Positions 49,986 to 58,894 of a stretch of 64,000 nt of DNA are shown piece after piece. Location of the stretch: contig JAFAER010000102.1 of the NCBI GenBank assembly GCA_023423895.1, positions 3,991-67,990 of the forward strand. The letters run 5' to 3'. The notes beneath the pieces are model-generated. The model was not told the origin of the DNA and ran no database searches. It saw only the letters and a list, made by a program, of their open reading frames with translations. How positions within the stretch are numbered: position 1 is the first letter of the stretch; each line of letters starts with the position of its first letter. The position numbers and the translations under genes were made by a program. This DNA is from Pseudomonadota bacterium (GTDB lineage: Bacteria; Myxococcota_A; Polyangia; Polyangiales; Polyangiaceae).

Positions 49986-51428
49986 TCAGGACGCCTCGGC
50001 GACGAGCCGTTCGATCGCCGCGACGAGCCCGTCGGAAGCGACCAGCTTGCGCGCAGGGCCGGTCACGTCCGCGTCGATTCGACGGAGCTCCTCCGGGAGC
50101 TCCGCGATCGCGTCGCGAGCGTGTGCGCGGGCGGCGGCGAGATCGGCGCGCGCATCGGTGTCGTTCACCGGCGCTTCGCCGCGCCAGACGGGCTGGAGCA
50201 CCGCTCGGCCTCCCGATGGGGCCTTCTCACTCGCGAGAGCCACGAGATCGTGATCGGAATAACGCCAGACCTGGAGCTCGCCCGGCAACGTCGCCTTTCC
50301 GGTGCCTCTCGCGACCTTCATCGTGATGCAGCCGTAGCCGTTCACGACGAGCTTGCCGACGGCACCGATGCCCGTCGCCGAGTCGGGCGAACAGACGATG
50401 TTCTCGCCCACGCCGAAGCCGTCGGCGACGTCGCGTAGCTCGGCGACCCGGTGCTCGTCGAGCGCGTCCGAGACGTAGATCTTCGTGTCCGGGGAACCGA
50501 GCTCCGCGAGCAACCTGCGCGCGTGCGCGACCGATTCGGGCGTGACGTTCGAGTCGAGGCGGATCGCGCCGAGCTTCCCGCCGGGACGCTTCGTCGTCGC
50601 CTCGACGGCATGCCGGATGCCGCGCTCGGTGTCGTACGTGTCGACGAGCATCGTCGTCGGCACGGCGGCGAAGGTATGCGCGTAGGCCTCGAAGAACCCC
50701 CGCTCGCTGTCGGCCCGCGAGACCCCGGGACGCTCGGCCGCCTGGATCGCGAAGTGGTCCATCGTGCCGGTCGTCGTGATCCCCCAGCGTGCGAAGGCGG
50801 CGACGTTCGACGTCGATGCGACTCCGGCGACCCAAGCGGCCCATGCCGCATCGAGCGCCGCCGCGGGATGCGTCCGGCGCTGACCGAACTCCATCACGCT
50901 CTTGCCGCCGGCCGCGAGCACGACCCGCGCGGCCTTCGAAGCGACCATCGACATGTGATTGATGAACCCGAGCCACGGCGTCTCGATGAGCTTCGCGCGC
51001 AGCAGATCCGTCTTCACCTGGAGCAGCGGCGTGTAGATCGCCATCGGCGCGCCGCCGACGACGAGCGGCGAGCCGTCCGTGCGCGACGCCGGACCGGCGA
51101 ATGCGACCGAGCCTTCGGGCATCGCGTCGATCGAGCCCGAGAACCCGCGCAGCGTGCGGAGCTTCTCCATCACGGCAGGTCGAGCGGCAAGCGCGGGTCC
51201 GATCGCGGAGTGCGACGCGAGCGCGTCGAGCTCGTTCGGGTCGAGCGACATCTGTCCGGCGTGCTCGACGATGCGCCGCAGCCCCGAGAAGAGGACGAAG
51301 CGCCGGTGCCTCGGCATCTTCCGGAAGAAGAACGACATCATCACTTCCTGCTCGAGCCGGCCCTCGTCGGCGTGGGTCAGGAGGGTCGTGAGCTGGTACG
51401 CGTCGATGCCGAGCGTCGGGAGCGACAT
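49986..51428 (-). CDS. pncB: Nicotinate phosphoribosyltransferase
   Basis: 480 residues. It joins nicotinate to PRPP to give nicotinate mononucleotide in NAD salvage (Preiss-Handler pathway). Conserved segments include DAYQLTTLLTHADEG at the N-terminus, FINHMSMVASKAARVVLAAG, FGQRRTHPAAALDAAW, VASTSNVAAFARWGI, the phosphoribosyl region VDTYDTERGIRHAV, and GAIRLDSNVTPESV with DALDEHRV. The length and the GQRR-THP motif fit the bacterial form closest to eukaryotic NAPRT. It is transcribed alone between the HTTM and propeller genes. A TAGGAT hexamer is 9 bases before the ATG and no Shine-Dalgarno is visible. Confidence 0.95.
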   Translation of the reverse strand: MSLPTLGIDAYQLTTLLTHADEGRLEQEVMMSFFFRKMPRHRRFVLFSGLRRIVEHAGQMSLDPNELDALASHSAIGPALAARPAVMEKLRTLRGFSGSIDAMPEGSVAFAGPASRTDGSPLVVGGAPMAIYTPLLQVKTDLLRAKLIETPWLGFINHMSMVASKAARVVLAAGGKSVMEFGQRRTHPAAALDAAWAAWVAGVASTSNVAAFARWGITTTGTMDHFAIQAAERPGVSRADSERGFFEAYAHTFAAVPTTMLVDTYDTERGIRHAVEATTKRPGGKLGAIRLDSNVTPESVAHARRLLAELGSPDTKIYVSDALDEHRVAELRDVADGFGVGENIVCSPDSATGIGAVGKLVVNGYGCITMKVARGTGKATLPGELQVWRYSDHDLVALASEKAPSGGRAVLQPVWRGEAPVNDTDARADLAAARAHARDAIAELPEELRRIDADVTGPARKLVASDGLVAAIERLVAEAS

Positions 51429-51540
51429 GGGCGGGTCATCCTATGCCCGCAACATGGGGCGCCCCAGATAAAGTGTCAACCACTCTATCCGAGCGCTCCT
51501 CCTGAACAAGCACGTCCGCGGCCAGGGCTGGCCGCTCCCC

Positions 51541-53478
51541 CTACTGATTCGAGAGGATGACGGCTTGACCGACGCGCTTCGCCTCCGGCCGCGTCTCGAT
51601 CTCCGCAAGCTCGCTGCCCATGAGCGCGAACGCGCGCTGGCGCAGGAAGATGGGGCGCGTGTTGCCGTACCAGTCGACGCACGAGGTCTCGCACTGCGTG
51701 TCGACCTCGCCGGCGGAGATGATGCCCAGGGTCGAGAGCGCACCGGCCGGGGTGACGTCGAAGAAGCCGAGGTTGGAGATGCCGTTCCCCCAGCCTTTGG
51801 ACGCGCTGCCCGCAGGCGAGACCACGGCGTAGCCCATCGTTCCGCCGCCCGCCGCGTCCGGGCGGAAGAAGAAGCCGTGGCTGCGTCCCTCGCCCTGGGA
51901 TACGCCCGGGAGCACGATCCGCGACAGCGGGGCGTCGAGCCCGTCGATCGCGTACGCGTTCAGCGAGACTCCCCCCTGCTCGTCGTCCGTCGTCGGCGTG
52001 GGCACGACCACGAGGACGCGTCCGTCGCCGAGCGGCTCGAGGCGCGTCACCCCTGCGACCGTCGTCCGACCGAGGATGCCCTTCGCCGGATCGAGCGCGA
52101 CGAGCTCTTCGGGACTCCCGCCGACGCCGTTGTAGCCCGGGTAGCTGACGGAGTCGCCGATGGCGGCGACGAGGACGTCACCGATGAAGCGGTTCTTCGC
52201 CAGGAATCCCTTGTCGCGCAACGACGTCGAGGCGGCCGTCTGCTCACCCGTCTTGTCGAACTGGGCGAGCGGAAGCGAGAGCATCGCCGGGCCAACCGCG
52301 CTGCTTCCGTCTCTTCGCGCGGTGCTCCCGTTGACGGCGACGAGCAGCTTGTCCTGCGTCTCCCGGAACGAGAACTGGTCGAACGGGTGGCCCTGCGCGG
52401 CGTGCGAAGACACGTCGAGCGAATCGAAGTCGAAGCGATACACGTGCGAGCTCGCCCAGACGTAGGCCGCGTTCGAAGAGACGTAGTTCTCGCGCCAGGC
52501 GCTGCCGATGACGCTGCGGCCATGGCAGGCGAGCTCGCCGGTGTCGGGCAGGTCGCACTGCACGACCGTATGGAACGTCGGGTAGTGCGGCTTCGTCAGT
52601 GACGTCGAGACGTCGAGCGCGCCGAAGATCGGCCCGACGGCATGGAAGACGCCGTCGTCATCGGCGGTGAGCACACGCGGGTACGCGAGCTTGTCGCCGT
52701 GCCAACCGATGTAGTGCGGCATGTAGAAGACGAGCTTCCCGCCGACCATGCGGCTCGCGTAGTTGTGCCCCGAGTAGTAGTCGTTCGACTCGAGGAACAT
52801 CGACTTCAGACGGGTGAGCTTCCCGTTCGTGAGTCGGAACGTGTCGATCTCGGTCGCGCCGCGAACGGACGCGTCGTTCGAGCCCAGCGGCGCCTGGATG
52901 CCGTAGCGGTAGCCGACGACGTAGACGAGGTCGCCTTTGACGAGCATCTCGTCGTACCAGACGCTCGAGTTGAGCGCGTCCGTGCGCGCGACGCGGATCG
53001 AATCACTGAGCGCCGGGGCCCGGCCGTCCGCGACGTCGACGGCGTAGAGCCTTCCCTGTCGAAGGACGACGAGGTGGTCGCCGACGTTCTTGACGATGCC
53101 ACCCTCGTCGACGCCCGCTTCCTGGTTGTTGGTGACGTTCTCGTTCGCGGTCGAGCCCGCGCCATCCGCCTCGGGCGCGGGGGCGCCGGCGCTCATCGCA
53201 GGCGCCGACTCCTTGCACTTGCTGCTGCCCGCAGCGGCCTGCTGTCTGCTCTTCGCGGCGGCCAGGTACGTCTCGAGCTCGGCCTCCGAGCCGAAGCCGT
53301 GGATGCCTCCGGGCTCTTTGGGCTCCGGTCCCAGCGATGCGGGATCGGACGACGACACCTTGGAGCAGTCGTCGTCGTCACCGTCGCCGAAGATGGACCC
53401 GATGGTGCCGCAGCCCGTGATGGCGGGCGCCGTCGCGAAGAGAAGAGGCAAGAGCGGGAAGAAGAAGCGCGTGCGCAT
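51541..53478 (-). CDS. Beta-propeller lipoprotein (PF09826-like)
   Basis: 645 residues. The signal peptide ends APAITGCGTI (lipobox near Cys23), followed by a Ser/Ala/Glu-rich segment. From about residue 115 comes the start typical of the secreted beta-propeller family: NNQEAGVDEGGIVKNVGDHL and LRQGRLYAVDVADG. Multiple blades follow, for example LVKGDLVYVVGYRYG, VLVAAIGDSVSYPGYNG and RVLVVVPTPTTDDEQGG. An internal pair of short Cys segments (QCDLPDTGELACHG; DTQCETSCVDWYGN) could form disulfides outside the cell. The function of the family is unknown. It is transcribed alone. Confidence is high for a secreted propeller, low for any role. Confidence 0.87.
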   Translation of the reverse strand: MRTRFFFPLLPLLFATAPAITGCGTIGSIFGDGDDDDCSKVSSSDPASLGPEPKEPGGIHGFGSEAELETYLAAAKSRQQAAAGSSKCKESAPAMSAGAPAPEADGAGSTANENVTNNQEAGVDEGGIVKNVGDHLVVLRQGRLYAVDVADGRAPALSDSIRVARTDALNSSVWYDEMLVKGDLVYVVGYRYGIQAPLGSNDASVRGATEIDTFRLTNGKLTRLKSMFLESNDYYSGHNYASRMVGGKLVFYMPHYIGWHGDKLAYPRVLTADDDGVFHAVGPIFGALDVSTSLTKPHYPTFHTVVQCDLPDTGELACHGRSVIGSAWRENYVSSNAAYVWASSHVYRFDFDSLDVSSHAAQGHPFDQFSFRETQDKLLVAVNGSTARRDGSSAVGPAMLSLPLAQFDKTGEQTAASTSLRDKGFLAKNRFIGDVLVAAIGDSVSYPGYNGVGGSPEELVALDPAKGILGRTTVAGVTRLEPLGDGRVLVVVPTPTTDDEQGGVSLNAYAIDGLDAPLSRIVLPGVSQGEGRSHGFFFRPDAAGGGTMGYAVVSPAGSASKGWGNGISNLGFFDVTPAGALSTLGIISAGEVDTQCETSCVDWYGNTRPIFLRQRAFALMGSELAEIETRPEAKRVGQAVILSNQ

Positions 53479-53604
53479 GCCGGCCCTTCAGCACCGGCCG
53501 TACCAGCCAGAACCCGAAGGAAAACCGGCGGATCCGGGTGTGCCTGGCTGTGCCACGGCGAAGGGAACACGCCTGCCCTGTCCCGGGCGGCACCGCGTCA
53601 CCGT

Positions 53605-54327
53605 TCAGGGAGCGTTGACGATGATTGGCTGCACTGGCGCGGCGGGCGCCGACGCGAGGCTCGCGTCGATTGGGTTCGGGATCGAGCGATAGCGCCGGTA
53701 GTAGTGCGTCACCTTCACCACGTAGTCCCGCGTCTGCGCGTACGGCGGGATCCCTCGATGCTGGATGACGGCGCCCTCTCCGGCGTTGTAGGCGGCGACG
53801 GTGAAGTCGAGGTCGCCGTTGAACATGTTCGCGAGGAGGCGCAGGTAGCGGACGCCGCCGAAGATGTTCTCACGAGGGTCGTTGATGTCCTTCACGCCGA
53901 GCCGCTCGGCCGTCCCGGGCATCAGCTGCATCAGCCCGCGCGCCCCCGCATAGCTCACGGCGCGCGCGTCGTAGTCGCTCTCCACCTTGATCACGGCGCG
54001 AACGAGCTGCTCGGGGATCTGGTAGAGCGTCGCTGCCTGGCGAATGTGCTCGTCGTAGCGGGTGTACCGATTGACGTCCCGGTCCTGCGGAGCAAACGGC
54101 ACGACGCCGGGACGAACGGCCCCAGGGCCCGGGTTCTTCGGCTCGCTCTTGAGGTACAGCTTCGCGTTCGGGGCGCTCGGCTTCGTCGTGAAGTGCACGA
54201 CACCTTCGGCGTCGACGTACGAATAGATCGTATCGGCCGCCGCGGTGAGCGGGAGCCCCACGACGAGAGCAACGACGAACGCGGCCGCACGCTTCTTGTG
54301 CGTTTGCGGAAGCGCCTTCTTCGTCAT
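53605..54327 (-). CDS. Lytic transglycosylase (SLT domain) with N-terminal DUF4124 region
   Basis: 240 residues from the ATG at 54327; an in-frame ATG at 54348 is possible. Signal peptide at about 13-31. DUF4124-like strand YSYVDAEGVVHFTTKPS follows. The Slt goose-lysozyme-like domain (about 92-215) has Glu116 in VIKVESDYDARAVS as the catalytic acid, then GARGLMQLMPGTAERLGV and FTVAAYNAGEGAVIQHRGIPPY. The enzyme cuts peptidoglycan glycan strands to 1,6-anhydro ends in the periplasm, in growth or turnover. It is divergent from the small TPR-like gene, with GC-rich repeats between them. Confidence 0.92.
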   Translation of the reverse strand: MTKKALPQTHKKRAAAFVVALVVGLPLTAAADTIYSYVDAEGVVHFTTKPSAPNAKLYLKSEPKNPGPGAVRPGVVPFAPQDRDVNRYTRYDEHIRQAATLYQIPEQLVRAVIKVESDYDARAVSYAGARGLMQLMPGTAERLGVKDINDPRENIFGGVRYLRLLANMFNGDLDFTVAAYNAGEGAVIQHRGIPPYAQTRDYVVKVTHYYRRYRSIPNPIDASLASAPAAPVQPIIVNAP

Positions 54328-54403
54328 CGTCCGCCGATCGTGCCGCATCCGTAAAGACCATGCAACTAACCTCCCCGCCCGGGGGATTCTTCCCCGCTCT
54401 CGT

Positions 54404-54453
54404 GCGGCGGTCCCGCGAGCGCCGCACGGGCGCGGCGGTCCCGCGAGCGCCGC
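54404..54453. repeat. Two 22-bp direct repeats, 28-bp period
   Basis: A 22-base block beginning GCGGCGGTCCCGCGAGCG occurs at 54404-54425 and again at 54432-54453, separated by 6 bases. It lies in the divergent gap between the transglycosylase and the small membrane-protein gene, and each copy contains the dyad GCGG...CCGC. Confidence 0.8.
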
Positions 54454-54521
54454 GCCCGCGCGGCGCGGGTCACGCGTTCTTGGCGCGTCGGGGGCGCGCG
54501 TTGATAGAGTCGCCGTGCTCG

Positions 54522-55019
54522 ATGGACTGGCAGGTCCCCCTCCTCGTATCCGCCGTGATCTTCGCGGCGTTCCTCGTCTTCCGTATGCGGCCGGCCGTGA
54601 CGTCCCGAGGACGGGCCACCGCCGCAGCCCTCGTCGACGCGAGGAGGCGCATCGAAGCGGCAAAAGATGACCATGCGCGGGCGCTCGCCCTTGCCGACGC
54701 CGCCGACGCATGCGCGCACCTCGGCCGCACGACGAGCGCGCAGGGATATTACCTGCGCGCGCTGCGCTCCGATCCGGCCTCGACGCGGATCGTCGAGCGA
54801 ACGGCCACCGGGCTCGCGAAGCGACCGAACGCGCTCGAGCACCTCATGTGGCGCCACCTCGGCTCACATCCCTGGCAGGGCGAGATGCGTGACGCATCGC
54901 TCGCGTGCCTGCGAGTGCTCGCACGCATCTACACGAAGAAGCGCCGCCACGACGTCCGCGCCCAGGCGATCGAACATGCGCTCGTGGCGCTCGGCGCTCA
55001 GTCGAGCGACGGCCGCTGA
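54522..55019 (+). CDS. Small membrane-anchored helical protein
   Basis: 165 residues from the ATG at 54522. A single N-terminal transmembrane segment (VPLLVSAVIFAAFLVF) is followed by helix pairs (VDARRRIEAAKDDHARALAL, GYYLRALRSDPASTRIVERT, ACLRVLARIYTKKRRHDVRA) that look like TPR-type repeats. No catalytic motif and no named family. The gene is convergent with the CPBP protease gene. TAGAGT lies 11 bases before the ATG and there is no clear ribosome site. Confidence 0.75.
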   Translation: MDWQVPLLVSAVIFAAFLVFRMRPAVTSRGRATAAALVDARRRIEAAKDDHARALALADAADACAHLGRTTSAQGYYLRALRSDPASTRIVERTATGLAKRPNALEHLMWRHLGSHPWQGEMRDASLACLRVLARIYTKKRRHDVRAQAIEHALVALGAQSSDGR

Positions 55020-55038
55020 GCGCGGCTCGCGCGCTCGC

Positions 55039-56157
55039 TCAATGCGGCTTCGCGGGAAAGATCCAGAAGCGGTCGTGCCGCCGCCGTCGGCTGCGGACGA
55101 TCATCACGATCATGAACACGAAGAGCAGCGCGAAGACCACCGCCGCGCCGCGCTCGATGGTCTGGGCGAGCGCCTCACGCTGCTCTTCCTCGACGAGCCA
55201 CGTCTTGGCCCCGGGGAACTTGTCGTCGCCGGCCCAGAGATGAAGCGGCGTCGCTTTTCGGTGACGCAGCGCGAGCCAGTCCATCAAGACAGCCACCGTG
55301 ATGTGGACGAGGAAGCCCTGGTAGATGCTCTTCGTCTTCATCGACAGCGAGCCGAGCGCGATGCCCGCCACGATTGCGCCGCATGCCTCGAGGTACGGCT
55401 TGCCGTAGTGGATCATGCAGTACGGCACGGCCATCACGAAGATGGCGCCTGACCCGAAGCTCCTTCGCAACGCGCCGAGCCAGAAGCCTCGGAAGAACAT
55501 CTCGAGCGCGAAGAACTGCGCGAAGTACATCACCTCCCACGTGAGGAAGTCGAACCAGCTTCGCGACGACTGCTTGTAGAACGGGTAGTAGGTGCCGAAG
55601 TCCGGGCTCTTCGCGACGACGAGCATCGCCGGCAGCACGAACGCGAGGAACAGACCGTAGATCCACGCGTGATCGAAGAAGCCCTTGGTCCGCAGACCGA
55701 GGTCGAGCACGCTGTCCTTCGGGAAGAAGATCTTCCAGAGCGGGAACGGAAGGACGTATCCGAAGATGCGCGTCCCCGCCCACCACGTGAAGCCGTAGAG
55801 GTCGTCGTACTTCTGGTACTGCAGCGACGGGTGCGCCTCGTCGAGCTTCGTCAAGAGCGGCGCGATCGTCGCCTCGAAGTACTGCCGCCCGCCGTAGTAC
55901 TCCTGCATCGTCAGGATGATCGCGACGAGGACGAGCGCGATGAACGGACGATGATCCATCCGTCCCTTCGCGTGCACCTCGGCCCGGAGGCGGATCGAGT
56001 CCTCGTCGAGCTCTCGCCACGTGTCGCGGAAGAAGAGCCAGACGAGAACGAGAATCGCCGCGAGCGCCGGGATCGGAAGGAGCGGCTTGTAGTCCTCGAC
56101 GAAGGCTGCGAGCCCCGTCAGCTCCTTCGCGGACGGCGTCCTGCCGGGCCCGAGCAT
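55039..56157 (-). CDS. CPBP-family intramembrane metalloprotease-like protein
   Basis: 372 residues from the ATG at 56157; a GTG at 56166 is also possible. Eight or so hydrophobic segments. The Abi/CPBP motifs are present in reduced form: ALEMFFRGFWLGALRR (motif 1, one Glu and the Arg), VPYCMIHYGKP (motif 2, His) and GFLVHITVAVLMDWLALRH (motif 3, His). In classical members motif 1 is EExxxR; here the first Glu is replaced, so activity is uncertain. These proteins cleave membrane substrates or act in bacteriocin immunity or prenylated-protein processing. It lies directly downstream of gltX on the same strand with a 22-base gap and may be co-transcribed. Confidence 0.85.
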   Translation of the reverse strand: MLGPGRTPSAKELTGLAAFVEDYKPLLPIPALAAILVLVWLFFRDTWRELDEDSIRLRAEVHAKGRMDHRPFIALVLVAIILTMQEYYGGRQYFEATIAPLLTKLDEAHPSLQYQKYDDLYGFTWWAGTRIFGYVLPFPLWKIFFPKDSVLDLGLRTKGFFDHAWIYGLFLAFVLPAMLVVAKSPDFGTYYPFYKQSSRSWFDFLTWEVMYFAQFFALEMFFRGFWLGALRRSFGSGAIFVMAVPYCMIHYGKPYLEACGAIVAGIALGSLSMKTKSIYQGFLVHITVAVLMDWLALRHRKATPLHLWAGDDKFPGAKTWLVEEEQREALAQTIERGAAVVFALLFVFMIVMIVRSRRRRHDRFWIFPAKPH

Positions 56158-56179
56158 GCTCAGCACGTTCGGCTCGCGC

Positions 56180-57619
56180 TCAGCTCGCGTCGGCGATCTC
56201 GGCCCCGCGCGACAGGCGCGCGAGCGACGCCTCACGCCCGAGGACGAAGATCACCTGGTAGAGGCCCGGGCTCGCGCTGCGTCCCGTCAGCGCGACGCGC
56301 GCCGGCTGGGCGACGTCCTTGATCTGAAGGCCGGCCTTCTCGAGGTGCGCGTTCGCGGCCGCCTCGAGCGCCGCCTCGGTCCACTCTCCGGACGCCGCGA
56401 GCGCGTCGCGGAAGTCGCGGAGGCGCTGCGCGGCGTCCTTCACGAGGAACTTCTTCTGCGCCTTCTCGTCCATCACCGGGTCGGCGCGGAAGAAGTAGTC
56501 GAGCATGTCGGCGGCCTCGACGAACGTGCGGGCGCGCTCGCGGATCGTGTAGAGCGCGCGATCGACGTCCTCCTTCTTCACGTCGGGGAGGCCGCGGGCA
56601 GCGAGGAACGGCAGCACGCGCTCGGCGTATTCGCCGGCCGAGAGCAGGCGCTCGGTCTTCAGGTGCTCGTGGTCGATCGAGAGGAACTTCTTCTCGTCGA
56701 ACTTCCCGTCGCCGCGTCCGCAGCCCTCCCACGAGAACGCCTGGACGAGCTCGTCGAGCGAGAAGATCTCCTGATCGCCGTGCGCCCAGCCGAACCGCGC
56801 GAGGTAGTTGAGGACCGCGTGCGGGGCGTAGCCCTTGTCGCGGTACTCCGTGACGCTCACGGCGCCGTGGCGCTTCGACAGCTTCTCGCCGCTCTGCGAC
56901 AGCATCATCGGCAGGTGAGCGAACTCGGGTACCTTCGCGCCGAGCGCCTCGTAGAGGAGGATCTGCGGCGGAGTGTTGATCATGTGATCGCGACCGCGCG
57001 CGACGAGCGTGATGCCCATCGTGATGTCGTCGACGACGGCGCCGAAGTTGTAGAGCGGGATCCCGTCGGACCGCATGATGACGAAGTCCTGGTTCTCGAC
57101 GTTGGGCGTCGTCACTTCGCCGAAGACCTTGTCGACGTACGTGACCGCGCCCTCGCGCGGCGCCTTGAAGCGGACGACGGACTTCTTGTCCGGCTGATCC
57201 GTGCGCGTGCGGCACGTGCCGGGGTACTTGAACTGCGCCTTGGGGTCCTTCTTCTTCAGGGCTTCGCGCTGCGCGTCGAGCTCCTCCTTCGTGCAGTAGC
57301 ACCGGAAGGCGTGGCCGCTGGCGATGAGCTTCTCCGCGTACTCCTTGTAGAGCGCGAGCCGCTCGGTCTGCATGTACGGGCCGTACTCGCCGCCGACGCC
57401 GGGCCCCTCGTCCCACGTGAGGCCGAGCCAGCGGAGGCCGTCGAGGATGATCTCGCGGCTCTCGTCCGTCGATCGCTCCTGATCGGTGTCTTCGATGCGA
57501 AGCACGAAGGTACCGCCGGTTTTGCGAGCCCAGAGCCAGTTGAACAGCGCCGTGCGCACGCCACCGATGTGGAGGTAACCGGTCGGTGAAGGCGCGAACC
57601 TGAGGCGAGGTTTGGTCAT
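56180..57619 (-). CDS. gltX: Glutamyl-tRNA synthetase
   Basis: 479 residues, normal for bacterial GluRS. It charges tRNA(Glu) with glutamate in the cytoplasm. The class I signatures are FAPSPTGYLHIGG (HIGH) and GEKLSKRHGAVSV (KMSKS). RIEDTDQERS, EGPGVGGEYGPYMQTERL and the CYCTKEELDAQRE insertion fit the family. The C-terminal helical anticodon domain is complete (about 330-479). The ATG at 57619 is the natural start because the chain begins MTKPRLRFAPSPTG. The shorter GluQRS paralogue is encoded at 30147-31073. Confidence 0.96.
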   Translation of the reverse strand: MTKPRLRFAPSPTGYLHIGGVRTALFNWLWARKTGGTFVLRIEDTDQERSTDESREIILDGLRWLGLTWDEGPGVGGEYGPYMQTERLALYKEYAEKLIASGHAFRCYCTKEELDAQREALKKKDPKAQFKYPGTCRTRTDQPDKKSVVRFKAPREGAVTYVDKVFGEVTTPNVENQDFVIMRSDGIPLYNFGAVVDDITMGITLVARGRDHMINTPPQILLYEALGAKVPEFAHLPMMLSQSGEKLSKRHGAVSVTEYRDKGYAPHAVLNYLARFGWAHGDQEIFSLDELVQAFSWEGCGRGDGKFDEKKFLSIDHEHLKTERLLSAGEYAERVLPFLAARGLPDVKKEDVDRALYTIRERARTFVEAADMLDYFFRADPVMDEKAQKKFLVKDAAQRLRDFRDALAASGEWTEAALEAAANAHLEKAGLQIKDVAQPARVALTGRSASPGLYQVIFVLGREASLARLSRGAEIADAS

Positions 57620-57776
57620 CGTCGAGCGCCCACGAGTAGCAGGGACGTGACCTCCTGGTCGAGAGCAGCCATGCGGGGCCGCCCGTCCGAGCACAGCCGC
57701 GGGCGTCGGAAGGACCCGGGCCGCCCCCCCGCACCGGCAGGGAGGGCCCGACGGGATAGCGGGCCTGCTCCCCGGG

Positions 57777-58226
57777 TCAGACCGGGACGGGGCCGCCGTA
57801 CGCGCCGAACATGCGGGAGATCCAGAGGACGACGTCCGCCACCATGACGGCAGCAACGAAGGCGATCGCAACACGTCCCCAACGCGCACGGAGCAGCGAC
57901 CAGGGCGCGCCGAACACGAGCGTCGCCGCAACGGTCGCGCCGACGAGCACGAGGTGCGAGAGCGCGGTCGGGACCGCCAGCGGATGCATCGCGAGCGAGC
58001 TCGGCACGTCTCCGTGGACGAGCAGGAGGACTGCGCGCGTCATGCCGCAGCCAGGGCACGGGACATGAAAAAGCTGCGCGGTCGGACACCGCATGACGCC
58101 CGCGAAGAACGGCAACGCCGCGACGCCCCACACGGACGCGACGAGCGCGCCGAGCGAGAGCTTGCGGAGCACGCGACCACGCTCGATGGCAGAAGCCTCC
58201 GTCGCTGGTGGCAAGGTCGAATTCAT
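57777..58226 (-). CDS. DUF2752 membrane protein
   Basis: 149 residues from the ATG at 58226. The signature CPTAQLFHVPCPGCGMTRA is that of DUF2752, small membrane proteins with a CPxCGxTRA motif of unknown function, sometimes near lipid or respiratory genes. Three hydrophobic segments are visible (LGALVASVWGVAALPFFAG; ALSHLVLVGATVAATLVF; VAIAFVAAVMVADVVLWI). It is divergent from the glycine-rich DUF4190 gene; the two families often co-occur as small membrane proteins. Confidence 0.88.
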   Translation of the reverse strand: MNSTLPPATEASAIERGRVLRKLSLGALVASVWGVAALPFFAGVMRCPTAQLFHVPCPGCGMTRAVLLLVHGDVPSSLAMHPLAVPTALSHLVLVGATVAATLVFGAPWSLLRARWGRVAIAFVAAVMVADVVLWISRMFGAYGGPVPV

Positions 58227-58298
58227 GGGAGGCTCGGGGCTGCCCGTACGTAGTAGCACCCACTCGTCCACGCGACGCTCACGCCCTGAGAGGACACG

Positions 58299-58856
58299 AT
58301 GAACCACGCAAACATCGAGGCGGCAGGCGGCTACGGACCTCCGGGCGGCGGAGGCTACGGCGGACCTCCGGGCGGCGGAGGCTATGGCGGACCTCCGGGC
58401 GGCGGAGGCTACGGTGGACCTCCGGGCGGCGGAGGCTATGGCGGACCTCCGGGCGGCGGCTATGGCGCTCCGCCAGGCGGAGGCTTCGGCGGACCTCCCG
58501 GTTACGGACCTCCGCCCCCAGGCGGGTTCGGACCTCCTCCGGGGGGCGGCTTCGGTGGGCCTCCGATGGGCCCGATGATCGAGCCATCGAACGGCCTCGC
58601 GATCGGCGCGCTCGTCGTCGGGATCCTCGCGATCCCGGGCGCGTGTTGCTGCTACTCGTCGATCCCGCTCGGCATCGCCGCGATCGTGATGGGCATCATC
58701 GCGATGAACAAGGCAAAGATGTCGCCCGAGTCGTACGGCGGCCGCGGCATGGCGATCGGCGGGCTCGTCTGCGGGATCATCGGCCTCGGCTTCACGATCC
58801 TCGCCATCATCCTCGGCATGGGCATGTCCATGGTGGAGCAGCTCCAGAACCAGTGA
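58299..58856 (+). CDS. DUF4190 membrane protein with Gly/Pro/Tyr repeat tail
   Basis: 185 residues from the ATG at 58299 with an AGAGGA ribosome site. The first 90 residues are a low-complexity cytoplasmic tail of nine-residue repeats (GYGGPPGGG) encoded by a 27-bp DNA repeat. The C-terminal part has two transmembrane segments with a short GGRGMAIGGLV link: LAIGALVVGILAIPGACCC, IAAIVMGIIAMNKAKMSPES and GLVCGIIGLGFTILAIILGM, as in DUF4190. Such Gly/Pro/Tyr tails in bacteria may drive phase separation or partner docking, but no function is proven. Confidence 0.88.
   Translation: MNHANIEAAGGYGPPGGGGYGGPPGGGGYGGPPGGGGYGGPPGGGGYGGPPGGGYGAPPGGGFGGPPGYGPPPPGGFGPPPGGGFGGPPMGPMIEPSNGLAIGALVVGILAIPGACCCYSSIPLGIAAIVMGIIAMNKAKMSPESYGGRGMAIGGLVCGIIGLGFTILAIILGMGMSMVEQLQNQ
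58337..58459. repeat. 27-bp coding tandem repeat
   Basis: The block ACCTCCGGGCGGCGG starts at 58337, 58364, 58391, 58418 and 58445, a perfect 27-bp period inside the DUF4190 gene. The copies are almost identical at the DNA level, so copy number is likely to vary between strains. Confidence 0.9.
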
Positions 58857-58870
58857 GCCCCGGGCTCGAC

Positions 58871-58894
58871 GTTCAGCACGTTCAGCACGTTCAC
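58871..58894. repeat. Nine-base tandem repeat between convergent genes
   Basis: GTTCAGCAC occurs at 58871-58879 and 58880-58888, followed by a partial GTTCAC. It fills the gap between two convergent genes and runs into the stop of the minus-strand gene at 58891. Confidence 0.6.
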
